DNA of 42,903 bases, taken from the NCBI GenBank assembly GCA_004369085.1, contig ML210380.1:1-42903 (forward strand), written 5' to 3'. The position numbers were made by a program, and so were the translations under genes. The stretch's first letter is position 1. Every line of letters begins with the position of its first letter. Under the pieces are notes generated by a model that was given only the letters and a program-made list of their open reading frames with translations, did no database searches and was not told where the DNA came from. Origin of the DNA: Coprinopsis marcescibilis. Its lineage: Eukaryota; Basidiomycota; Agaricomycetes; Agaricales; Psathyrellaceae. This document shows positions 12,119 to 22,276 of this stretch, piece after piece.

Positions 12119-12779
12119 GAGTATCGCGAGTTCGCCAGAATATTACAGAACATACCGTAGATTTTAGCAATTTCCAAAGTGCGGTATGGTCGTCCTGAGT
12201 GCTTGAGCGCGGAGAAAGCGTACTATTCCGTCGATTAGAACAGAATACCTATACGATACAACCATATGGCTCACATTTCACGTACAACGTATCCTTCTAT
12301 CCCCCCTCCCTATGTTAATTCGTCCTGACAACGTCGAAAGTAGCGCAGAATTAACGCTTGACGCGTCCTTGAGTCCTGTTCTCGTTGCTGTAGTTTAAGC
12401 GGAGTTTGTATCATTCTGAAGCTTGATACCCCTGTCTCCACCCCCACACTTCACTAAATCGGCCTTTGGGGTATTCGTTGTTGTAAATCCCGCCTTGTAA
12501 ACAGACAGAGTAACTCTCCATCTGTATCGCCAAAATTCGGTATGGTTACGGCAACTCAAGGCATACGAACAGTAAAGACGACAGAAGAAATGTACGTTGA
12601 AACCGGTGGAAACCACGACCGGATGATGGAGTCTGAATGTTCACTTCGCACTCTTTTTCCTCTAGGAACAAGTCTTCCCTTTGTTTAAACTATTGAGAGG
12701 CGTATAAAAGCCTCCAGGTTACTGACAGAACTGCCTTTACTTCCATCTCTCCTCTGCTCTTCAGTTTCAGGGAGCCACA
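12119..12779. other. Divergent intergenic region, dhc1 and family U copy B
   Basis: This is the shared upstream region of dhc1 (-) and unknown gene copy B (+). I see no coding frame with recognisable features and only the TATA box of the + gene at its right end. Confidence 0.5.
12703..12710 (+). promoter_or_regulatory. TATA box of unknown gene copy B
   Basis: TATAAAAG lies 77 bases before the ATG at 12780, the same distance and the same flanking CC as in copy A. Confidence 0.6.
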
Positions 12780-15316
12780 ATGAGTGTCTTTGACTCAACC
12801 ACGGGGCTCTTGGGCAAGGTTGCTAAAGGCGGTCTGAGCAAGATAATTGCACCAGGACTCGAGGTCGGTCTTCTCTCACTTTCTTAACATTGTTTTTTCT
12901 CTGACTTCTCAACTTTGTGACTGCAGTGGAAGCCAAGCTGGCTCCTTTCGCAAGCTAACAAACTGATGCCGGCTCTGATCAATGCCATCCCGAAAGCAGG
13001 CACGTTGAATTTTGCACCAAGACCTCTTTTGCGTCGCTTATTCTCCATTGAATGTCTTGTAGGGCCCGTTATGTCCAAGTCTATCCCCGCCGTTGAGGGA
13101 ATCTTTAGTGGGAGCGAGCGGAAGGTTGAGGATGGGCGAATGGTGGAATTAACGGCATCCCCATCGCTTGACGAGACCAAAGGCCTGTTGTCGCAAACAT
13201 TGAGTGCCATCACTGAAGCGAGGAAGGAAATTGAAGCAAAGTTCAAGGGTATCTTGGACGAAGCGGAGGCTCAAGAAAGACTGTCAAAATTCGAAAATTA
13301 CTGTGTAAGATCTTCCAGTTTCTTTGTGAACAGTTCTCGCGCTGAGCATCATCGTTAACAGGGAGTACTTGGACTCACACATGCCTGCCTTGAACGAGTT
13401 CGTTCCATACAGTACCAGCGAAAGTATCAAGTCGTATATGCCCGAGGATAACCAAACCACCGAAACAGAACTGTTAAAGCGGCATTATGAACTGAAATCG
13501 GCCGTTTCAGAAATGCAGGGCTATCTCAAATTACACGAGAACGATGTGACCCAAGAATTATTCGATCTCTACCTCTTGGCTGTCGTTTGGCTTTTGACGT
13601 ACGACAAGGTGGATTTTCAGTGTGCTAGTTTCTGCATAAATTAAAATTGACATTATTCTCTTCGCAGATAATTATGACCCTGCGTTCTTACCTGGCTCAA
13701 CACTTCTTCGCAATGAATACGATGAGTAAGCTAATCAATCTGGTAGTTCTTTAGGCGCTCAATAATTCTCTAGCCGGTTACATCAAGGCGATTTCTACTT
13801 TGAACACGGACTATGATGAAGTAAGTCCCACCAATCTCTTTAAGTAATGATTGCCTGACTGAAACTCTGCGAATTCTTTAGATGGTTCAACATGCTACAA
13901 GTGCCGCAGACTTCCTCTTGGGAAAAGAAAGCTCCGAGGGAGAAGATGGCTACGTCGACATGATCGCCAGGAAGCGCCTGCAACAAATCACAGAGATCAA
14001 GGTTGTAGTTGAAGAGAGGGTTGAGGATAATACCCAACCAGACATCATTACGTGAGTACCTTGCTTGATATCTGAGTCCTGACCATAGACGTGACGCCAA
14101 CCGGTACAAATAGAAACCCAGAGTCCAAGGAACAGTACAGAGTGTTGTCAGTTTATCTCAACTGTCGGCAAGTTTTGTAGATGCTGACTTCTTTCAACCT
14201 CGTCCCAACGCAGTATGGAGGGCATATACCTTACGAAATATGGCGAACCATCCGGACTGCGTGAAGAGGACTACAAATTATTCCGTGCTTCGTGAGTATC
14301 AATATAATAAATATCAGAACCTTCAAAAAAAACTGATGTTCAATAATAGGTTCGAAGATGACTGCAAGCCATATGCCATCGGCTTTGCAGACCCAGCAAA
14401 ATCGAAACTAATCAAGGAGATGTTTGTTCCGCTCGCTCGTTCGTAGAACATCGAAGCTTAATGTGTTGGTGAATGTAGAAGAAAGCTGCGCCCAGAGGCC
14501 GATGCGAAGGACAAAGGAGAGGGAATCCGTGCCGGGTACTACAGTGTTCAAGCTTCTTTCTTCAGTGCAACAATGCAGCCCGCAGTCGAAATGGCCAACA
14601 CTTGGCGCACATCAGGTCGATCTACCGTGTTATCACGCCCTCTTAATTCAGGCCCTTGGCTGACAGAGCTCTAGTCTATAGCTGGCAAAGTCGTCTGCCT
14701 CTTAGCCCTCCTCCATCCATGCTAGATGCCGTCACGATTCTTGAAGATGTTGATATTCCAACTGGCTTGCAGAAGTCTGGAATTTCCCCCGACAACCAAA
14801 ACGGGACGGGTTATAAGACTGGGGACACACTGTGGTATGTACTTTGAAACGGTTCAAACCATGTCTGACATCCAGCTCTGTAGCTATGCCGTCTCTTATG
14901 TGACAGCCTCCGGAGAAGGCTTCCCAAGTGGATGGTCTACACCGAAACAAATGGGTAGTGACCATCGATTCGTTCTGGTTAGCATCTTCAATAAGTACTA
15001 TTTTCCTGATTGACGTTCTCCCTAGGTCAAACTTAAGCCCGTGGAATTACCCAAATCTGGATTTGAGCGGTTCAAAGACGCAAAAAGGCCGGATCGAATG
15101 GCAGATGCGCAGATTATTCGTCGTGGCGAGTGGATTAAATTCTTACTGGCGCCTCCACTGAAGCTGACTTGACCATGTCTTGTAGTCTACGTGAAGATGT
15201 CCGCCAACGATAAGTCCATGATCTTCCATATCGGCGATGTCCCTGCTTTGGTCAGTGAGGAAACTACCCTTTGGGATATTGCACACAAGGCCTATCCGAA
15301 GGCCGTTACTAGTTGA
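12780..15316 (+). CDS. Unrecognised multi-exon protein, family U copy B
   Basis: This is a paralogue of the gene at 997, with the same exon plan and strong identity throughout (e.g. ALNEFVPYSTSE, LYLLAVVWLLTYDK, HATSAADFLLGKES, GEGFPSGWSTPK). Exon 1 is 12780-12863 and exon 2 is 12927-12999, followed by a GC-AG intron 13000-13062 at the same place as in copy A. That intron is 63 nt and open in frame, so a naive model would translate it; copy A's 56-nt equivalent shows it is an intron. The intron before the last exon also has a GC donor (G|GCGAGT near 15125), where copy A has GT. Exon 3 ends differently from copy A (TGT|GTAAGA at 13305), so the local protein differs by several residues and the acceptor (CAG or CAGGGAG near 13363) is uncertain. 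The expected length is about 530-545 residues. The gene is convergent with NACHT copy 2, with 220 bases between stop codons. Function unknown. Confidence 0.82.
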
Positions 15317-15536
15317 ATGTCCCAGCAACACATGTCCATTTTCAATGTGATCTTATTTTGTAACACTCAAGAATGATGATATTAACATGTATACGCGTTT
15401 GTCAACGAGTTTTCGGCGCTTCATTCACCGCAGTGATACTAGGCGCCCTGGCACAGCTACGTCTGAGGGGACCAAAACAGAAAAGAAACTCTGGTCGTAG
15501 AAAGGGAGTGCAACCGCTACACTGCATGTATACTAG

Positions 15537-17673
15537 CTACCAGTAGCTACGAGCGGGCTTGAACCGTTTCATCCAGTGCCTACGATCCTCATTACGCTTG
15601 AAATGAACTAGGTCCGAGTTGATGGGCAGAGACTGGAATTGACCTGGATGAACTGGTGAAATGAACAGGGAGGTGATGTGTCGGAAAATGGGTACGTTCC
15701 AGCCTGCTCTCCGACACTGCAAGTTGATGGCTTTGCGCCACCGCTTGCATGTGCTGGAGCACTCAAACCAGGGCTTGCACTAGAGTTCCACGTTAGCCAT
15801 TGGTTAATATTAAGAATCTGGCAGTTATTTACTCACACCAAAATTGGAGCTGTGAACCCAGAAGTACGCGTACTCGAGTTGGCGGTGATTTCCCCTCGAT
15901 ATGGTTTCGATGACCCAAGCATCGACATTACACTGGTCCAGTTCAGTGCGGAGGTGGGTGGGCTCATACGCACGGTTGACGAGTTCCTCACATATTGGGT
16001 TGTCAATGGTCAGATAAGAAGCTCCGCTCCACACCGCTGTCTTGCGCTGTACGAGGACAATTCGCTCGGACATGACTCCTCCATGGAAGTTAGATCTACA
16101 CCCACGAGCACAGTTCTCGTCATGGTGGATGTTGAATGGAGCAGATGTAGTCCGAATGAATTGAATACAGATCTTCTCCAAAATGGCCTCCGAGGGAACG
16201 AACAGCTCGCCACACCGCGATGGCTCATCCAGAAACTCGGCGAGGGACCTGTGGTACACCGTGTAAGGCTTGTGCTCTGTATTGTCCTCCAATTGTACCG
16301 TTGGGACAGAGACCAGCGAATACAACCTCCCGAATATTCTGGCGACGCCGCACGAGTCGAGTTGTAGGAGCGAATTGATATCAGAGGAGGAAAATTCTCG
16401 GTTGCCGGCGTACCGATCGAAACGAGTGTTGTAGGCAATTTGCAGAGTAAGTTTAAGCGCGAGAATGGATCCCAGAGGGTCTGGGCACGCTCTGAATATG
16501 GTCGTATACATGGCGTCGAGTGGTGCGAATGGGTTCTTCTTGTCGACTACCTTAACGCTGAGGATCAGCTGCAGGTTCTCCCTTGGCCGACATGACGCAT
16601 CGCCGACAAACCTGACGACTGTGGCTGCGTAGATAAACTGGCCCGATGCACTTTCAACGATAGTTTCGATGTCTTTCTCTGATGGCCACGGAAGTGGAAT
16701 GGAATGCTTGAGGCGTAACACCTCGAATGCGGACCGAAGGTATAGCCGAATGTCTGCATCAGGGTTATAGTGTTCGTTGAGGACGATGTGGCGAGTGAAT
16801 GGTCCAGCGGGCCCAGAAGGAGAGAAAAAGTCTCTCATTGGCAAGTCTGGCCGACTAGCAATTGCAACACGGAAAGGAAGGCGGTAGGAGCGGAAGGCGG
16901 CCAAAATGGTTTTGAGGATCACCAATTGCTGGCACTCTCCGGCGCTGTCTCCCCCATTGAAAGAGGTCTGGGTCCTGGCTCCTCCACGTTTACACTCGTC
17001 CAAGCCGTCGATGATAATAAGTTTTGGCCAGCGCTCCGGTGCCGAAGGGTCCTTCTCGATGACGCGGAGGACTGGGTCAACAATCAGAGCTTTCATTTGC
17101 TTTTCCGGCGACTTGGTGAAAATCGACACATCGTTGATAACGGCTGCCACAATGTGGGCTCGGACAGCAGAGATCTTCACAGCAATTTGATACGCCAGAG
17201 TGGGGATGAGTTTGTCGGGGTTATCACGCTCCAGGGATTGGTGAGAAAAAAAGAAGGTGGCGAGTAAAGTCCTGTTTTTGTCGGTATTCTCTGATATGGT
17301 CTGCTGGATGGCAGACTTCCCAGTACCAGCAGCTCCTGATATCCAGAGGAGAAACCTTGGATCCAGTGCAACCTTTAGAAGAGGGATAGCCCAGTTCATT
17401 ATGTCGTCCTGGACCGCTTCTCTGGTCCCTTCACTGCAGCGGGGGGCGTCAAAACGAGCGCTGGCGTCATGGATAGCTTCGGGTGCGACGTGCTGAAATA
17501 GCATCTTCATCCCTGAGTTTACTTTAGTCAGGGTCAGAGGTGCCAACAATGGTTCTCGCACCGTCCGATACTTGGGACACTTGGTTAATATGAACATTCC
17601 CTTGGATACCTGTCACAACTGTTAGGTTGCTATTTTCCAGGCTTGTGTTAAACGCATTGGAGAGAATAGACAT
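15537..17673 (-). CDS. NACHT P-loop NTPase (STAND/NLR-like), copy 2
   Basis: Exons 17562-17673, 15837-17512 and 15537-15779 give 676 residues. The first exon encodes a variable 37-residue head (MSILSNAFNTSLENSNLTVV...) joined in phase 1 at DG|MK. The core has RFDAPRCSEGTREAVQDDIM, Walker A GAAGTGKSA at about 97-105 and Walker B LIIIDGLDEC, followed by the same helical region as copy 1 (NPDADIRLYLR, ASGQFIYAATVVRFVG). The third exon begins CKPWFECSSTCKRWRKAI, in phase with copies 1 and 3, and ends in a basic tail (WMKRFKPARSYW) without a membrane anchor. Donor and acceptor positions match between copies, which supports the model. The gene faces unknown gene copy B. A long open frame on the opposite strand (15678-16367) is a shadow of this gene. 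Confidence 0.88.
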
Positions 17674-18064
17674 CTTCCTCCAGCTTCTTGACTGATCTGG
17701 GGTGGTCTGGTGAGAGGCCGGGAGATAGAATTGGATGGTTTGCCTGTGAGCGTACTGTTCAACAGCATTCTATGAACATGACATATGTCGCTCAAATCGA
17801 CCCAAGCCAAACACTGTCCAAAGCAATCATATCATGCATCAAATACAGCCATCTTATCTTATCTTGCCGCAGAATGTTGACAACGCTGGAGGACTTGCAA
17901 GTACTTGAGTCATGCACACAGCTGCGAACTGAGACTCATGACCCAAATAAACACCATTTCTTCTCGAAATAAATGTAGCATTACATCCTCCGCTTGCCCC
18001 AAACATAAGCAATACATGGGCACCCGCTTTCTCGACAACTCTACAATTCCAAAGAGAATCGACG
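17674..18064. other. Intergenic, NACHT 2 promoter and SDR 3' flank
   Basis: I see no gene. The segment carries the upstream region of NACHT copy 2 and the 3' flank of the dehydrogenase. Confidence 0.5.
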
Positions 18065-19253
18065 TTAAGGCGTAAAGTTATACTTCTTGCTCGCCTTCTT
18101 CTCGACGAATAATGGATAAAGCCAGTACAGCAAATGCGCATAGCGCATGACTCCTGGCAAGAACACCGTCACGTTCCTCCCCTCGTCCGCAGCTTCGATG
18201 CACTTCCTCGCCACATATTCCCGTTTCAACCCATGCTTATTCGGGTCTTGCTCCCGCACAGGCCCGCTATCCACGGCAGAGGCCCTAAAGTCGCCTTCCA
18301 CTGTAGATGGTAGGATGTGTGCAAACTTGATCTGCGGCTGTTCGATGGAGAGTGCTTGGTAAAGGAGCAGCGAGGCGCCCTTGGATGACGCGTAGATCGT
18401 CCGTGTTGGAGCGGGGATGGCAGATGCGAGAGTATTGATGAGTACTATGCATGGTGCAGGGCTCTTTGCTGAAAGCAGTGGGACCTAGAGCAACCAGTCA
18501 AGCCTTGCTCACCAACACATCAGCGGAAGAAGACTTACAAATGTGACGGCAGCAACCACGGGTCCAAAGTAGTTGCCAGTTGCAGCAGCCAATGCAACGT
18601 CTTTCGCCCGTTGAATGCCTTCAGGCGTTGTGGCCAATGGCGTCAACTCCGAGCCACGCACGTCAGCTCCAGCAATAGCTAGCAAAGGCTGCAACGCCGA
18701 CACCCCAGCAGCAACCACCAGCGTGTCGATACCATCCCACTCTACAGTTAAAATCCCTCGTTAGTAATATAGCACTTAAACGACACCCCAATCACATACC
18801 TGCTAACAGAAGTTCCCGCAATCGCACCATATCCTCCACATTCGCGAAATCGCCCTGGAACCCAAGCACAGCTCCTTGACCTCCTGGAGCAGCGTTGCGG
18901 CACTCAGCCACAACCTCGTCCACAAGCGCCATCCTTCTGCCTACGACACACACTCTGGCACCTCGCTCAGAGTATTGCCGCGCGATGCTGCGGCCTATCC
19001 CACTCGAAGCACCCAGCACCAGCACGCGTTCTGATGTAGTACCAGATGTTCCATTCACGCTCGCGTTATTGCATCCCACTCCAGTCGCCAGTCTCTGTCT
19101 TCGAGAAGCACCTCGACGACGTAGCAATGTCTTGTACAAAATGTAAAGCAGAGGAAGAGTAGAGAGGGCCCCGACAACACGGGGTCGCGAAAATGAGGTC
19201 ATGTTCGACGATGTCGAAGCGAGAACGTCGCCCAGCCAGGTTCCAGTCGACAT
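18065..19253 (-). CDS. Membrane-anchored short-chain dehydrogenase/reductase
   Basis: Exons 18800-19253, 18539-18741 and 18065-18484 give 358 residues. An N-terminal hydrophobic segment (VVGALSTLPLLYILYKTLL) precedes a basic stretch and the Rossmann motif VLVLGASSGIGRSIARQYSE, whose GASSGIG is the SDR cofactor loop. The catalytic Tyr and Lys lie in TIYASSKGASLLL, with the preceding serine region in INTLASAIPAP. A second hydrophobic stretch near the C-terminus (YAHLLYWLYPLF) is followed by a basic end, KKASKKYNF. The layout resembles ER-membrane SDRs of the 11-beta-HSD / 3-ketodihydrosphingosine reductase type, but the substrate cannot be read from the sequence. I used the Met at 19253 because it lies just before the anchor; an in-frame Met at 19376 would add 41 residues. 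Confidence 0.85.
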
Positions 19254-19614
19254 AGAGGTGTTCAAAGCTCTCTGAGTGCGCCAGTAACTCCTGAGGTTAA
19301 ATAGTGTTGCTGGATGACTGTCTTTATGACTGCGCTCACCGCCAGTCCCGTCGTGGCCGGAACCAAACCGTTTCACCCGCTGAGCGCGCCAATCCGGTAA
19401 GGTTGTACCCGGACTCCGTTATATCGGGAAACAAGAGCACCAATATGTTATTCCGAGACCAACTTCCAGCTCGTCTCAAGCTCCCCGGGGAGCAACCTTA
19501 ACATCCTGTTCAGGTCTCTCTGGGAACATTCTCGTACTGATATCTGTCCCCCAAGCGACATACATGGCATTGATTTGCCGCCCCATGTTGCGCAAAGGAT
19601 GTTCAAAAATATCG
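19254..19614. other. Intergenic, SDR promoter to tRNA
   Basis: Nothing recognisable is seen apart from a possible 5' extension of the dehydrogenase up to 19376. Confidence 0.4.
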
Positions 19615-19699
19615 TCTTTGTTAGTATATCGGTTAGTACACGCGCCTGTCATGGAAATCCATAACGCGCGAAAGCTGGGTTCGACTCCCAGACAGAGAG
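19615..19699 (+). tRNA. tRNA-Asp (anticodon GTC) with 13-nt intron
   Basis: A full cloverleaf can be drawn. The acceptor stem TCTTTGT (19615-19621) pairs with ACAGAGA (19692-19698) and is followed by discriminator G. The D-arm has the GGTTAG loop core. Anticodon stem CGCGC pairs with GCGCG, the loop is CTGTCA...C with anticodon GTC, and a T-arm CTGGG-TTCGACT-CCCAG is present. An intron of 13 nt (TGGAAATCCATAA) sits one base after the anticodon, the canonical nuclear tRNA intron position. Removing it leaves 72 nt. A T-rich run follows as terminator. Confidence 0.95.
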
Positions 19700-19701
19700 A
19701 C

Positions 19702-19711
19702 TTTTCTTTTT
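19702..19711 (+). terminator. Pol III terminator of tRNA-Asp
   Basis: Two T runs (TTTTCTTTTT) begin two bases after the discriminator base, as expected for RNA polymerase III termination. Confidence 0.75.
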
Positions 19712-19907
19712 CAGCTGGTGGTAATCCCAGAGACTCACGAGGCGCCAGGATTCAGATTTTCGTTGAAGATGCTTTGGTTTATACGAATCAATGCTTGTGA
19801 TGTACAATTGTAGTTTACTTTGTCGTAGCTCGGGATGAATATCGCGAGAAGGTAGGATACAATAAAAAGCAACGCGGAATAGAGTGTTACATAGTCCGTC
19901 ATCAGAA

Positions 19908-21686
19908 TCATGCAGCCCTGAAGTTCTGGTCTGCGATACGAACGACATACTATCAGAGAAAGAGTGATCAGTCGCCAGAATGAAATTCCAAACAGCGAAG
20001 AAAATACTCACAGCACCACGTTCGATGGTATTGATGATGATGTTTCCACTAGGGAACAAGCCATAGCTGGACCAGCTTCCGACAAAGTTGAGGGCTCCTC
20101 CGCCAGGGGCGTTGTCATCCTCAGGATAGATATCGAAGAAACCAATTTCCTTGACGCTGTCACCAGTTGGATCGGTGGGGATGGACGAGATGTCGACGAC
20201 GCGCAAGCCGGAGCCATAGTTGGATTGGAACACCTTTCCGTCGTGAACGTACTGATTGTGGTCGATGGTGATACCGGGGGTCTTGAATAGACCAGTCTGC
20301 TTGGGGTGCTCGAGGTCGGAGACATCCCAGATGTAGGTGACAGCGTGCCCGTCAGCAGCGGGGCCAATAGCATCGTATTCGTCGTATTCGTCGTCGAGGA
20401 TGAGGTATTGTTGCCATTGGGGATCCAAAACCCATCTGCAAACAGGAGATCAGGTCGAGAACATCAGAAGGCAGGGCAAAGAATAACGCACCCTTGGTGA
20501 GTGTATGCAGCACCTTCGTAGCTGGTTCGGGAGATGATGGTAGCGTTGGCCAAATCAGTGGTGTCTGAAAATTATATGGTTAGGACCAAGGCAAGCCGCC
20601 CAAAGAAACAGACTACGCACTGTAGATGGTGAGGGTGTCTTCGTTGTAGCCATAGCAAATATCCTGGCCGTCATATCGGGTATCGGGGCCCCGGTAGGTG
20701 AGGCATTGAGCACTACAGACAAACAACTTCGTTAGAACCTCGGAACCCAAGTCAAAAGAAGAGAAGCACTTACTCATGCACATAACCATCTTCAGACTGC
20801 TTTCCAACTTCCACGGGGTTAGCAGGATCGCTGACATCAAGGAAGATGAGACCTCCGCGGTAGGTGGTGTTATTCCTGGGAGCAGAACCAACAGAGACTA
20901 CATATTTGCGGTCCCAGTTGATAACGATGTTATGGGTGCGACCAACGGGGAGACCCTTCCACAAACCGGTGACGTCGCTCGTAGCGTTGAAGGTCTTGGG
21001 CTTCTCCTCAGGAGTAATCTCCAGAACTTTGTTAAGATCGAAGATCTGGATGTGGTGGTTAACCGCTTCAGAGCCGACAACGAGCCAATTGTCGAGCACG
21101 CGGAGTTCTAATTGCCCTTGTCAATACCTTGTTCAGGAGAGTAGTAGTCGAACGTACCTCGCCAGATGGCGTCGTCAGCGCCGGGAGTCTTGGGAAGACG
21201 ACCGTAGTAGTCGAGCTTCCCATCCGCGGTAACCTCAGCAATGGCCGCGCCATCAGCCTGTGCGATGATGATGAATTCGCGACCGTCGACAATCCAGCCC
21301 CAAGAGCTGCTTCCACGTCCAGTCCGGCTACCGAGCTCGGCATGGGAGTAGAAAGAGTACAAGTCGATGTTGCTGCAGCGGAATTCGCCAGCACGGCCTA
21401 TCAAATGAAGTGGGTCAGAAGCTAGTTCAATGCCAAGAGCCTTGGATTGAATTGTTGACTTACCATCAACGCAAGGGGTGAATTCAGTGATCGCTTGGAA
21501 ACGGGAAGAGTCGAATACACCCGCTGCTGCTTCGTCCGCCCAAAAGGCATGCTTTCGGTCCATAATCTCCTGGTGGACTTGACCGCTAAGATACCGCTCC
21601 TGGTATGGAGGGTCGGGGATCTCCTTTGACAAGGTGGAGGCGGTTATGGCGGCCAAAACAAGCCAGGCTCCCAACATGCGTGCCAT
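19908..21686 (-). CDS. Secreted LVIVD-repeat / choice-of-anchor-B type protein
   Basis: A signal peptide (MLGAWLVLAAITASTLS) is followed by the pattern of the choice-of-anchor-B family, a beta-propeller-like protein with LVIVD-type repeats. Diagnostic pieces, in order, are SSSWGWIVDGREFIIIAQAD, WRELRVLDNWLVVGSEA, HNIVINWDRKYVVSVGS, GGLIFLDVSDPANPVEVG, EDGYVHDAQCLTYRGPDTRY, CYGYNEDTLTIY, YTHQGWVLDPQ, YLILDDEYDEYD, TYIWDVSDLEHP, IDHNQYVHDGKVFQSNYGSG and FFDIYPEDDNAPGG. The last exon is short: after TIERGA a GTGAGT donor joins TATGTCG... to end YVVRIADQNFRAA at 19908; reading through instead breaks the family pattern. The start at 21686 is chosen for the signal peptide, although the frame is open to 21797. 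Several introns of normal length occur. The role is unknown; it is probably cell-wall-associated or extracellular. Confidence 0.85.
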
Positions 21687-22276
21687 GATGGTCAGATAAG
21701 TTTGGAGGGAGAGGGGGGATGGAGGAACAGAATTTGCCTCGCACTTAAAATACCTTCTCGGTTGTCGCGATAACACAAGCAAGCATTGATTGCGCAACCT
21801 ATCATGGTGGTGAAGCCACCAGTTCCGTCAGGTTTCCTTGCGTACGAACTGGCTTCTTTGAAGGAAGGGACGCATATTCCATATGGTCCCGGCCTTAGTT
21901 GAGGCAAATCATCTTTGTATTCGTATGGTGCCGCCACTAGTATTTTTGCGAAGTTCAGCCTTTGGTGTCTTCCATAGCTTGGTTGGTGCTTTGCAAGTAT
22001 GCGGACATCTAAATGGAGACACAAGTCATCAGCCGCGCAGTCACTCCTCCATCTCAGAAGCTGGTAAGAGAAGTCGCACCATATCGACGGTTCCCGAGTC
22101 ATATGCATTCCTATTGAGCGGGGTGGTTCATGTAGGTTGCGCCATGCAAGAGCATGCAAGCCCACGCTAGAGGCCAGCGCTCAAACCCCAATCTATCTGT
22201 CAAGACTCGGAGCGCAGCGCTCAAACTCCAATCTACGGACTAGAACGCCACAGCCACAATGACCATGCTCCCCATT
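21687..22276. other. Intergenic with a 20-base direct repeat
   Basis: No gene is seen. AGCGCTCAAACCCCAATCTA at 22176-22195 recurs with one mismatch at 22216-22235, 40 bases further on. The region holds the promoter of the secreted protein gene and the 3' flank of NACHT copy 3. Confidence 0.5.
22176..22235. repeat. Two 20-bp direct repeats, 40-bp period
   Basis: The two units (22176-22195 and 22216-22235) differ only C/T at one base. They lie 3' of the NACHT copy 3 stop codon. No function can be assigned. Confidence 0.7.

Noticed and set aside
12966..13358. Continuous open frame through exon 2, intron 2 and exon 3 of U copy B
   Set aside because: The 63-nt middle part matches the 56-nt intron of copy A, which shifts frame if retained; the GC-AG boundaries are conserved.
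15678..16367. 229-codon open frame on + opposite NACHT copy 2
   Set aside because: It is antisense to a well-supported coding exon and has no recognisable protein features.
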